Assembly (NCBI GenBank): GCA_021777365.1
Contig: JAJYDP010000156.1
Location: forward strand, 1 to 9,152
DNA length: 9,152 nucleotides
DNA from: Chloroflexota bacterium
GTDB lineage: Bacteria > Chloroflexota > Limnocylindria > Limnocylindrales > CSP1-4
Direction: 5' to 3'
Shown here piece after piece: positions 1-4,987 of this stretch. A program made the position numbers and the translations under genes. Positions within the stretch are counted from its first letter, which is position 1. Each line of letters opens with the position of its first letter. Under the pieces are notes generated by a model. It made no database searches. It saw only the letters and a list, made by a program, of their open reading frames with translations, and was not told the DNA's origin.

Positions 1-180
1 GTCCGACGCGCGCTCGCCATGTGGCCGCGCCTGGACCGCCGGGCTCTGGCCCGCTGCGCCGGCGACCCGGATGCACTCGCCGCGCACGTCGCGCGGCGCA
101 CGAAGCTGCCGCCGGAGACGATCCGGGCGATCCTCGACCCACCCGTCGGCGACCTGGACGGCGAACTCTGGTTCGGGTGA
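1..180 (+). CDS. C-terminal end of a hypothetical protein (5' truncated by window edge)
   Basis: Frame 1 is open from the first base to TGA at 178-180 and gives 59 residues. It contains a basic stretch (MWPRLDRRALARC), an Ala/Arg-rich helix-like segment, then LPPETIRAIL and an acidic end (DLDGELWFG). Third codon positions are strongly GC-rich, as expected for a real gene here. I do not recognise a family with certainty. The start lies outside the window. The next gene begins about 95 nt downstream with no overlap, and a 6-bp GCCCGC/GCGGGC hairpin (232-237/243-248) lies between them, so the two need not share a transcript. Confidence 0.6.
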   Translation, partial: VRRALAMWPRLDRRALARCAGDPDALAAHVARRTKLPPETIRAILDPPVGDLDGELWFG

Positions 181-261
181 GCGTGGGGGAGTAGCGCCGC
201 CTTCGGTTGTCCCGGGCCGCCGGCACGGCTCGCCCGCGGCGTGCGGGCCTACCGCGGCTGC

Positions 262-267
262 CACAAT
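262..267 (+). promoter_or_regulatory. Putative -10 hexamer for a leaderless GNAT transcript
   Basis: CACAAT matches the -10 consensus at four of six positions and ends 7 nt before the ATG at 275. There is no SD-like purine run in front of either candidate start. The spacing would place the transcription start at or next to the start codon. This is inferred from position only. Confidence 0.35.
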
Positions 268-274
268 GCCCGGC

Positions 275-790
275 ATGGAGATCCGGCCCCTCGAGCTTGC
301 GGAGCTGCGGCGCGCGCAGGAGATCGACGTCACCGAGGACGGCACGACGGTGCTGGTGCAGGCGGGCCGGCAGATCACGGCGCGACCCGAGACCTGGAGC
401 CGCCCGCCTCGCTCGGCGGAGGGCTGGGGCGGGTTCGAGGGGCGCTGGCGGGCCTTCCTCCCGGACCATGGTGCGGCGCTCAGTGCGTGGGAGGCGGATC
501 GGCTGATCGGCATCGCGACGCTGCGTCGCGGAGTACGGCCGGGTACCGACCAGCTGGAGGCGCTGTTCGTCGATCGCGCCCATCGCCGGCGGGGCGTCGC
601 CTCCGCGCTCGTGGCGGGCATCGAGCGCCTGGCACGCGAGGGCGGGGCACGCCGGCTGTACGTGTCGGCCACCCCGTCGGAGTCGGCCGTGGGCTGCTAC
701 CTGAGCCGCGGCTTCCAGCCGACCGACGAACCGATCCCCGAGCTGTTCGAGCTGGAGCCCGAGGACATCCACCTCACCCTCGAACTGTGA
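275..790 (+). CDS. GNAT-family N-acetyltransferase
   Basis: This 171-residue protein has the GNAT fold order. There is a variable N-terminal half, a strand with DRLIGIATLRRG (about 75-86), then beta-4 LEALFVD (94-100), the acetyl-CoA pyrophosphate-binding motif AHRRRGVASAL (102-112), a strand RRLYVSA (126-132) and the late motif SAVGCYLSRGF (137-147). It would transfer an acetyl group from acetyl-CoA to an amine. The substrate cannot be told from sequence, since the family covers small amines, antibiotics and protein N-termini. ATG 275 is preferred because MEIRPL is a typical GNAT opening, while ATG 266 would add three residues. Neither has an SD, so a leaderless message is likely. The first copy of the repeated promoter-leader unit begins 33 nt after its stop codon. 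Confidence 0.85.
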   Translation: MEIRPLELAELRRAQEIDVTEDGTTVLVQAGRQITARPETWSRPPRSAEGWGGFEGRWRAFLPDHGAALSAWEADRLIGIATLRRGVRPGTDQLEALFVDRAHRRRGVASALVAGIERLAREGGARRLYVSATPSESAVGCYLSRGFQPTDEPIPELFELEPEDIHLTLEL

Positions 791-822
791 GCCGGCGGGA
801 GCTGCGCAGCGCGTGTCCTCGA

Positions 823-854
823 GGAACGCTGGAGGAACGCGGACCTTCGACACT
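823..854 (+). promoter_or_regulatory. Promoter of leader copy A with tandem GGAACGC heptamers
   Basis: GGAACGC occurs at 823-829 and 834-840, exactly 11 bp apart (7-bp repeat, 4-bp gap). Eight bases later is GACACT (849-854), a possible -10 hexamer. The same arrangement with the same spacings recurs at 2234-2265 and 5615-5646. Heptamers repeated every 11 bp and ending 8 bp before the -10 is the known site layout for SARP/OmpR-type activators. That an activator of that class acts here is inference. Confidence 0.55.
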
Positions 855-860
855 GACGTC

Positions 861-950
861 GTACGCGGGGGGCGTTGACGCGCGGCCAGGTTCCAGGCCG
901 CCACGACCGCGCCGAGCCACTGGCGAGACCGACCCGCGCGGAGGGGGGAA
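861..950 (+). ncRNA. Structured 5' leader, copy A of a five-copy element
   Basis: Transcription from the promoter at 823-854 would start near 861. The leader can form an outer stem CGCGGG (864-869) with CCCGCG (933-938), enclosing a GCGGCC/GGCCGC hairpin (882-887/896-901, 8-nt loop) and a conserved core. The 32 bases 907-938 are identical in copies A, C, D and E and include GCCACTGGCGAGACC. An alternative stem, CCGCGC (907-912) with GCGCGG (936-941), uses the same 3' strand and would also cover the start of the SD GGAGG (940-944). The SD sits 6 nt before the ATG of the SRPBCC gene. It matches no riboswitch class I can name. Confidence 0.5.
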
Positions 951-1424
951 ATGGCCATGGCCCATGTGTTCGTCAGTGGGCACTCGCCGCTGCCTGCGCA
1001 GAGGCACTGGAACATCGCGACCGACCTCAAGCGCCTGCCGCAGTGGCATACCGGCGTGGTCGAGACCAGGGACGTCATCGCCACGCCGGGGCAACTGGGC
1101 ACGACGGCGACGCTGATGCTGAAGGGTCCCGACCGCGTGCACGAGGTGCACGTGGAGGTGGTGGAAAGCGACGAGCCGCACCTCTGGAAGAACGTCGGCC
1201 ACGAGGTCGGCGGCGGCATGTCGTACACCTCCATCTCGCGCTACACCCCGACACCCGATGGCGGCTGCGACTGGGAGTGGGAGCAGGAGATCGACCCGCC
1301 GAAGGGGCTCATCGGCGCCTTCGCCGACCGGCTCTTCCTGCAGCGCTACATCGAACGCCAGATGCAGCAGTCGGCTGAGAACCTCGGTGCGCTCACGGAG
1401 GCTGAAGCTCTCCAGCCCGCGTAG
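951..1424 (+). CDS. SRPBCC-family (polyketide cyclase/START-like) protein
   Basis: The 157-residue protein has the profile of a small SRPBCC helix-grip protein. It opens with a strand (AHVFVSGHSPLPA), then a helix with DLKRLPQWHTGV (about 25-36), alternating strands (GTTATLMLKG, VHEVHVEVVE, SYTSISRYTP, DWEWEQEID) and a long C-terminal helix (LIGAFADRLFLQRYIERQMQQSAENL, about 120-145). Length and order fit the family. The fold binds hydrophobic ligands, and members range from cyclases to Hsp90 co-regulators, so no reaction can be assigned. ATG 951 is chosen because GGAGG at 940-944 lies 6 nt upstream, while ATG 957 would be 12 nt away. It follows leader copy A directly and should be controlled by it. 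Two strong hairpins follow the stop codon. Confidence 0.75.
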   Translation: MAMAHVFVSGHSPLPAQRHWNIATDLKRLPQWHTGVVETRDVIATPGQLGTTATLMLKGPDRVHEVHVEVVESDEPHLWKNVGHEVGGGMSYTSISRYTPTPDGGCDWEWEQEIDPPKGLIGAFADRLFLQRYIERQMQQSAENLGALTEAEALQPA

Positions 1425-1453
1425 CCGGCAGCTCCAGGTCGATTCCCGGGAGG

Positions 1454-1475
1454 GGGCCAGCCGGGACGCTGGCCC
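1454..1475 (+). terminator. Hairpin downstream of the SRPBCC gene (first of two)
   Basis: GGGCCAGC (1454-1461) pairs perfectly with GCTGGCCC (1468-1475) around a 6-nt loop, 30 nt after the stop codon. No U-tract follows, so it is either an imperfect intrinsic terminator or a 3'-end-stabilising hairpin. Confidence 0.5.
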
Positions 1476-1489
1476 ACTCATCGCGAGGG

Positions 1490-1520
1490 GCGCCCGGCGG
1501 TCACGACGATCGCCGGGCGC
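1490..1520 (+). terminator. Strong hairpin downstream of the SRPBCC gene (second of two)
   Basis: GCGCCCGGCG (1490-1499) pairs perfectly with CGCCGGGCGC (1511-1520), a 10-bp GC stem with an 11-nt loop followed by TTCC. With the hairpin at 1454-1475 it forms a tandem, terminator-like pair. The rest of 1425-1718 holds no convincing gene, only a weak promoter and leader copy B. Confidence 0.6.
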
Positions 1521-1566
1521 TTCCGCCAGTGTTGCTCCGCGGCACCGGTATTTGTGGACAAGCCGC

Positions 1567-1595
1567 TTGCAACAGCCAGCGGGGTTGGCGATCAT
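1567..1595 (+). promoter_or_regulatory. Weak sigma-70-like promoter before leader copy B
   Basis: TTGCAA (1567-1572) and GATCAT (1590-1595) are separated by 17 bp, and each matches consensus at four of six positions. They lie upstream of the diverged leader copy B. The GGAACGC heptamers found at copies A, C and E are absent here. Confidence 0.3.
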
Positions 1596-1614
1596 GCGCG
1601 CCACGCGAGGAGGC

Positions 1615-1718
1615 GTGGGGCCTCAAGGCCTCTCCTGCGCGGCGTCCCCACACCGTCGCCTCGACCGTCGCGCAGTGCCAGTGGCGAGACCGGCCTCGAC
1701 GGTCAAGGGGGGCGCGCC
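1615..1718 (+). ncRNA. Diverged leader copy B
   Basis: The core TGGCGAGACCG (1682-1692) is identical to that in the other four copies, but the surrounding sequence differs. It is enclosed by a perfect 8-bp stem, GACCGTCG (1663-1670) with CGACGGTC (1697-1704), in the position where copies A and E can form CCGCG/CGCGG. The stem sequence changed while pairing was kept, which supports an RNA structure. A further GTGGGG/CCCCAC stem (1615-1620/1646-1651) lies upstream. A G-rich SD (AAGGGGGG, 1705-1712) precedes ATG 1719 by 6 nt. Confidence 0.45.
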
Positions 1719-1871
1719 ATGTGCACGGTTCGATTGGTGCGAGTGGGGTTGTTGACCGCGCTGCTCGCCGCGGCAAGCCTCGGGGTGGCAGCCCCGGGGG
1801 TGGCGGCCTATTGTCGCTGCGAGTCCGCGCGGGCCGCGAGGCGGCCTTCCTCGATCAGCCCGACCAGGTGA
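1719..1871 (+). pseudogene. Truncated secreted-protein gene: start and signal peptide only
   Basis: ATG 1719, behind leader copy B and a G-rich SD, opens 50 codons. The first 30 or so form a clear Sec signal peptide: basic VRLVRVG, then the hydrophobic stretch LLTALLAAASLGVA, then an Ala-rich cleavage region (PGVAA). From about position 1808 the DNA becomes homologous to the ABM gene at 5177-5560, but in another frame, so translation from ATG 1719 runs into meaningless codons and stops at 1869-1871. The mature part of the original secreted protein is missing. This is best read as the 5' remnant of a secreted-protein gene cut at a recombination junction. An alternative is expression of a 50-residue exported peptide, for which I see no support. 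Confidence 0.6.
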
Positions 1872-2179
1872 CCGCGTGGGCGAAGACCCTCCCCGGTCTG
1901 TGCTACGTGCGCGTCGCGCGCCGCGTCGAGCCCGACGGGTGGCAGGTCGTCCTCTTCGTCACCGAGTGGCAGGATGCCGCGAGCCTGTACGCCTGGAATG
2001 CGCAACCCGACACGGTCGGCCGTGGACCCCTCAACAACGGCAACGACCCACACTGGGAGGACGCCCACGTGACCCTCTGGGAGGTCATGGACGCGCCCCT
2101 CCGCCAGGCCATGGAGCGCTGGGAGGCATCGCTCGCCACGCCGCAGGCAGAGCCCGTCACGCCGGATGCCCGGACGTGA
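1808..2179 (+). pseudogene. 5'-truncated antibiotic biosynthesis monooxygenase (ABM)-domain gene
   Basis: The reading frame encodes a protein about 80% identical to the intact ABM protein at 5177-5560, starting from LLSLRVRAGRE and running to the same PDART end. The four residues before this in the paralogue (MILR) and its start codon are missing. They are replaced by the signal-peptide remnant at 1719, which is out of frame. The body has no stop or frameshift and keeps normal codon use, so the truncation may be recent or the gene may still be read. Candidate starts are TTG 1811, or GTG 1721, which overlaps ATG 1719 (ATGTG) and shares its SD, adding about 30 odd residues. A functional ABM protein would be a small dimeric alpha/beta-barrel protein, with substrate unknown. 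Confidence 0.65.
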
Positions 2180-2233
2180 CCGGAGCGTCGCTGCTGGCTG
2201 ACTCGGCCTAAGGCGGCATCCGGCCTGACCCGC

Positions 2234-2265
2234 GGAACGCACGGGGAACGCCGACGCTCGACACT
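2234..2265 (+). promoter_or_regulatory. Promoter of leader copy C with tandem GGAACGC heptamers
   Basis: GGAACGC lies at 2234-2240 and 2245-2251 (11 bp apart), then 8 bp, then GACACT at 2260-2265. The geometry is identical to the sites at 823-854 and 5615-5646. It starts 54 nt after the stop of the truncated ABM gene and should drive the secreted-protein gene at 2373. Confidence 0.55.
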
Positions 2266-2271
2266 GCACGC

Positions 2272-2372
2272 CGCAACGCGGGGGCGATGATGCGCGGCCT
2301 GTGCTCTGGCCGCCGAGACCGCGCCGAGCCACTGGCGAGACCGACCCGCGACGGCGTTTGTGGAGGTGTGGA
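2272..2372 (+). ncRNA. Structured 5' leader, copy C
   Basis: The outer stem CGCGGG (2277-2282)/CCCGCG (2345-2350) encloses a GCGGCC/GGCCGC hairpin (2294-2299/2308-2313, 8-nt loop TGTGCTCT). The 32-nt core at 2319-2350 is identical to copies A, D and E. Hairpin loop sequences differ between copies while the stem is kept. GGAGG at 2362-2366 is 11 nt past the core and 6 nt before ATG 2373. Confidence 0.5.
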
Positions 2373-2978
2373 ATGGCCATCCGACGCCTGGTCGGGGCCT
2401 TCGCCGCGGCGGCGTTCGTCGCATCGCTGTCTGCCTCATCGGTGTCGGCGGCGGCCTCACCGCAGGCCGTGCTGCAGGCCTCGTTCAACAGCTACTTCAC
2501 CGGCGGCAGTGGGGCCTCCTACGCGACGTGGGTGCGCGGGGCCCAGGGCTGGTACCACGCGGCGAGCGTCGGCATCGACCGCGAAGGCTCGCTCGGAGGA
2601 GGCGCCGCTCGGATCGGGTTCTACGGCACGGCCGAGCAGCCCCAGACGCACTGCTCGAGCGACCTGTTCGGGATCTGGGTGATCTGGTGGGACAACGTGC
2701 TGGGGAAGCCGGGCTTCGCCGGCAGCACCTACGCGATGTCCTTCGGACCGGCCGGCGGGCTGTTGACCCCGCTCGCCATCCAGCAGACCCCGGTCAAGCA
2801 CGCGGTCGACCAGCAGGGCGTCTGGTGGGGTGGCGTCCCGACCTGGTGGGAGTCGGTCGGCGTGCCGGTGTATGGCCGGCTCGCCCCCGGCGAGTACTGG
2901 TTCCGCGTGCAGGACAGCTTCCCTGCGTACGACTACAGCGAGGACGTCACCTTCGTCGTCGTGATCGAGGACTGCTAG
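2373..2978 (+). CDS. Secreted Trp/Gly-rich protein of unknown function
   Basis: This 201-residue protein starts with a Sec signal peptide: basic MAIRR, hydrophobic LVGAFAAAAFVASL, and a likely cleavage after SVSA (about residue 26). The mature part is unusually rich in Trp, Gly and Tyr (WVRGAQGWYH, IWVIWWDN, WWGGVPTWWE) and has two cysteines, at 94 and at the last residue, 201, which could form a disulfide. Strand-like segments near the end (GEYWFRVQDSF, EDVTFVVVIEDC) suggest a beta-rich fold. I do not recognise the family. ATG 2373 is fixed by GGAGG 6 nt upstream. The gene is preceded by leader copy C and its promoter and followed by an intrinsic terminator, so it is probably monocistronic. 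Confidence 0.75.
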   Translation: MAIRRLVGAFAAAAFVASLSASSVSAAASPQAVLQASFNSYFTGGSGASYATWVRGAQGWYHAASVGIDREGSLGGGAARIGFYGTAEQPQTHCSSDLFGIWVIWWDNVLGKPGFAGSTYAMSFGPAGGLLTPLAIQQTPVKHAVDQQGVWWGGVPTWWESVGVPVYGRLAPGEYWFRVQDSFPAYDYSEDVTFVVVIEDC

Positions 2979-2986
2979 AGGCGTTC

Positions 2987-3022
2987 GGACCCGGCTGGTC
3001 GCTCCTTCTGCCGGCCGGGTCC
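2987..3022 (+). terminator. Intrinsic terminator after the secreted-protein gene
   Basis: GGACCCGGC (2987-2995) pairs perfectly with GCCGGGTCC (3014-3022), a 9-bp stem with an 18-nt loop, followed by the pyrimidine tract TCTTTCCCTT. It begins 8 nt after the stop codon. Confidence 0.65.
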
Positions 3023-3031
3023 TCTTTCCCT

Positions 3032-3258
3032 TGCCGTCCGCTCAGTGGTAAGGAATGCGGCTTCCCGGTCACCAACCAGACCACGCCGTGCGGTCCCTAC
3101 CACATCATTGTCACCGACGGTGCCTCGATCGGGCAGCCGGACACGTTCTGCGGCAACCCGATCACGCAGCCGAGCGACTGGAACCTCTGCACCTACAAGT
3201 TCGACGTCTACGACGGCGACATCGCGGTCTACCCGACAGGGGGCAGAACTCGCAGTAG
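3032..3258 (+). pseudogene. 3' remnant of a Cys-containing secreted-type protein gene, frameshifted
   Basis: The frame reading ECGFPVTNQTTPCGPYH...FCGNPITQPSDW...CTYKFDVYDGDIAVYPTGG is protein-like, with polar residues and four cysteines, but has no start codon near it. It begins just past the preceding terminator. After a run of five G (3239-3243) the frame becomes Arg-rich. With one more G it would instead read GGQNSQ and stop at TAG 3256-3258. A second fragment at 4988-5041 has the same ending, IAIRPTSGQNSQ, and shares the exact 12-mer CAGAACTCGCAG. This is read as a gene end that lost its 5' half and one base. The family is not recognised. The 5' boundary is approximate. Confidence 0.5.
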
Positions 3259-3284
3259 GCGCCTGACCAAGTCGATTCGAGCGG

Positions 3285-3319
3285 GGATCCCGCGAGCCGC
3301 GATACCTCCTGCGGGATCC
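3285..3319 (+). repeat. 9-bp inverted repeat in front of the RibD_C-like gene
   Basis: GGATCCCGC (3285-3293) and GCGGGATCC (3311-3319) form a perfect inverted repeat with a 17-nt spacer. It ends 9 nt before TACAGT (3328-3333), a possible -10 hexamer for the gene at 3361. By position it could be an operator covering the -35 region, or a terminator hairpin for transcripts from upstream. No T-tract follows, which favours an operator. Confidence 0.45.
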
Positions 3320-3360
3320 GGCCGTCGTACAGTCGAACCCGCGACTGGGGAGGACGTGCG

Positions 3361-3927
3361 ATGCGCAGCGTGACCTGTTCGATGGGCATCTCGCTCGACG
3401 GCTACATCGCCGGTCCGGACGGCGACTTCGGCTGGACGGCCCCCGGCGAGGAGGACGTCTTTCGTTTGGCCACGGACGAGGTGCGACACGCCGGCGTCCA
3501 CCTGCTGGGACGAAGACTGTACGAGACGATGCTGTACTGGGAGACGGCCGACCGGGACCCGTCGCTCGCCGACTCGCGGCTCGAGTTCGCCGCGATCTGG
3601 AAGGCGCTCCCGAAGGTGGTGTTCTCGACCACGCTGTCGGCGGTGCAGGGCAATGCCCGCCTGGCCTCCGGCGGCCTGGCGGAGGAGATCGAGCGGCTGC
3701 GCGCCGAGCCGGGCGACGGCGACATCGCGATCGGCGGCGCGACGCTGGCCGCCGAGGCGGCCGCGCTGGGCCTGATCGACGAGTACCGGGTCAGGGTCTA
3801 CCCGGTCCTGGTCGGCGGCGGCACCCCCTTCTTTCCCCGCGACGAGCGCCGGGTGGATCTCGAGCTCGTCGAGACCCGCACGTTCGGCTCGCGGGTCGTC
3901 TACCTCCGCTACCGGGTGGTGAGGTAG
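3361..3927 (+). CDS. RibD_C / dihydrofolate-reductase-like protein
   Basis: The 188-residue protein matches the stand-alone RibD C-terminal/DHFR-like family in length and motifs. It has SMGISLDGYIAGPDG (7-21), LLGRRLYETM (48-57), then a Trp region, KVVFSTTL (85-92), IGGATLAAEAAALGLIDEYRV (124-144) and YPVLVGGGTPFF (147-158). The GG pairs and LGRRxYE are the NADPH-binding signature. Family members reduce pteridine- or pyrimidine-like substrates with NADPH, but most stand-alone copies have no known substrate and usually are neither riboflavin nor folate enzymes. ATG 3361 is fixed by GGGGAGGA (3347-3354) 6 nt upstream. It lacks the repeated leader and has an inverted repeat over its promoter region instead. 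Confidence 0.88.
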   Translation: MRSVTCSMGISLDGYIAGPDGDFGWTAPGEEDVFRLATDEVRHAGVHLLGRRLYETMLYWETADRDPSLADSRLEFAAIWKALPKVVFSTTLSAVQGNARLASGGLAEEIERLRAEPGDGDIAIGGATLAAEAAALGLIDEYRVRVYPVLVGGGTPFFPRDERRVDLELVETRTFGSRVVYLRYRVVR

Positions 3928-4060
3928 AACGTGGCCTGACGTCGGGTGTCCGCCGCGAACGCCGACCCGAGGCAGGACCACAGCTCCCGGGCGACACCCC
4001 GCACGGTCGGGAGGTGCGTCACCGGAACCTCGGCGCCGCAGATCCCGGAAGCCTGGCCCG

Positions 4061-4252
4061 ATGCCCCCGCAGGTGCGCCTCGCCATCGGTGCCATCAAGG
4101 CCGCCATCAGCGGCGCGGCGCTTCCTGGTGGCGTCTACCGACGGGCAGCGCTGCTCCAGGCGGCGGCGGTGACCCTCTCCTTCGGCGACTGGGAGATGGC
4201 CCTCGCGTGTCGGCAGGCGGATGACAGCCGATCGGGCACGCATCGGGCGTGA
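4061..4252 (+). CDS. Possible small hypothetical protein
   Basis: An open frame of 63 codons has strongly GC-rich third positions and an Ala-rich helical centre (VRLAIGAIKAAISGAALPGG, then RRAALLQAAAVTLSFGDWEMALACRQADD). GGAAG about 11 nt before ATG 4061 is a poor SD. I do not recognise it. It could be a real small protein or another gene remnant, since the surrounding 3928-4060 holds no other gene or clear signal. Confidence 0.3.
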   Translation: MPPQVRLAIGAIKAAISGAALPGGVYRRAALLQAAAVTLSFGDWEMALACRQADDSRSGTHRA

Positions 4253-4298
4253 CGATCGTCGCCGATGGCGATCTTCCTCACCGGTGAGAGAATCAAGG

Positions 4299-4379
4299 GG
4301 CACACGCGGGTGGTGTTGACGCGCGGCCCGTGCTCAGGCCGCCTCGGCCGCGCCGAGCCACTGGCGAGACCGACCCGCG
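4299..4379 (+). ncRNA. Structured 5' leader, copy D
   Basis: The outer stem is CGCGGGT (4305-4311) with ACCCGCG (4373-4379), 7 bp, one longer than in A, C and E. A GCGGCC/GGCCGC hairpin (4323-4328/4337-4342, 8-nt loop CGTGCTCA) and a CTCGGC/GCCGAG hairpin (4343-4348/4352-4357, 3-nt loop) can form. The core 4348-4379 is identical to the other three close copies. The GGAACGC heptamers are missing. The only nearby -10 candidate is GAGAAT (4287-4292). There is no SD between the core and the next gene. Confidence 0.45.
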
Positions 4380-4392
4380 CAGCGCGCTCGGG

Positions 4393-4719
4393 GTGCGTGT
4401 CGTGGTCCGACATGCCGCGGAGGGTCGTCTCCATCTCCTGCCGACGAGCGAGGCCGGTCGCTGGTCCCTGCGGCTGCTGGGCCTCTCGCTTGCCGGTTTC
4501 ACGGTCTTCTACGTCCTGGTGGGTGCCGGCGAGCGGGGAGACAACCCCCTCCTCGTGGCGTCGATCATGGTTGCGCTCCCGGGGGCGCTTGCTGCGGGCG
4601 TCGCCGGCATCGTCGCTGCGCTGCGGCGTCACGAGCGCGGGCTCGTCGTCGGCGCTCCGATCCTCTTCGGCCTGTTCTGGAGCTGCATGCTCGTTGGCGA
4701 GTTCACGAACCCGCACTGA
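4393..4719 (+). CDS. Small integral membrane protein, unknown function
   Basis: A 108-residue protein has a short basic N-terminus (MRVVVRH) and three hydrophobic segments: WSLRLLGLSLAGFTVFYVLVG (about 24-44), LLVASIMVALPGALAAGVAGIVAAL (53-77) and LVVGAPILFGLFWSCMLVGEF (84-104). It would sit in the inner membrane with a cytoplasmic basic loop at about 78-82 (RRHER). The start is uncertain: GTG 4393 and GTG 4402 are both in frame just past leader copy D, and neither has an SD. A GTG at 4330 lies inside the leader and is unlikely. The next gene starts 17 nt after the stop, which suggests a two-gene operon. Confidence 0.55.
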   Translation: MRVVVRHAAEGRLHLLPTSEAGRWSLRLLGLSLAGFTVFYVLVGAGERGDNPLLVASIMVALPGALAAGVAGIVAALRRHERGLVVGAPILFGLFWSCMLVGEFTNPH

Positions 4720-4736
4720 CGAGAGGAGTCCGAACG

Positions 4737-4970
4737 ATGGTGGATCGCCCACGGGTCGGCGCCCGGCACCAGCCAGCGGAGCCCTGGCCGATCCGTCTGA
4801 TTCGCGAGCACGCGTGGTTCCGACTCGTCGCGTTCATCGGGGGCCTCGTGCCGGCGCGCCTGATCCTGGCCCTGTGGGATCGCGGACGCCGCGCCGGGCG
4901 CGGTCGCACGTCCCCGCGGCGACGGATCCCCACGAAACTCGTGAGGCACCGCGTACGGCGCCTCCTGTGA
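4737..4970 (+). CDS. Small basic protein with one hydrophobic segment
   Basis: A 77-residue protein begins at ATG 4737, behind a good SD (GAGAGGAG, about 8 nt upstream), 17 nt after the membrane-protein gene. It has one hydrophobic helix, WFRLVAFIGGLVPARLILALW (about 27-47), followed by a very basic tail (DRGRRAGRGRTSPRRRIPTKLVRHRVRRLL). The tail could bind nucleic acid or acidic lipid heads. I do not recognise the family. The SD and close spacing argue that it is translated together with the upstream gene. Confidence 0.5.
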   Translation: MVDRPRVGARHQPAEPWPIRLIREHAWFRLVAFIGGLVPARLILALWDRGRRAGRGRTSPRRRIPTKLVRHRVRRLL

Positions 4971-4987
4971 CACCGAGAACCTGGAGC

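Larger units (their letters stand above)
1808..2350 (+). repeat. Duplicated 543-bp block (copy 1): ABM body plus downstream promoter-leader
   Basis: This block and 5189-5731 are homologous end to end and the same length, 543 bp. Each runs from the second residue shared by the ABM proteins, through the stop codon and the intergenic spacer, the two GGAACGC heptamers and GACACT, to the last CCCGCG of the leader. Homology stops sharply at both ends. The unit therefore moved as ABM gene plus downstream leader. Confidence 0.75.

Noticed and set aside
907..938. Cobalamin or other known riboswitch, because of GCCACTGG and GAGACC
   Set aside because: The short words resemble parts of the cobalamin aptamer, but the order, the spacing and the remaining conserved parts are missing, the leader is only about 90 nt, and no downstream gene relates to B12. 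I also found no fit to glycine, c-di-GMP, c-di-AMP or SAM classes by eye.
864..938. MITE or REP-type element with CGCGGG/CCCGCG terminal repeats
   Set aside because: No target-site duplication is visible at the ends, conserved sequence extends upstream of the 5' stem into the promoter at three copies, and all copies share one orientation.
2360..3373. Long plus-strand frame running through the secreted gene, its terminator and the fragment after it
   Set aside because: Its first two thirds are Arg-rich shadow sequence of the secreted-protein gene. Only the part at about 3032-3243 is protein-like, reported as a remnant.
4135..4752. Minus-strand frames opposite the membrane-protein gene
   Set aside because: The products are rich in Arg, Asp and Pro with no motif, no SD, and they cross leader copy D. 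The plus-strand frame has real transmembrane segments.
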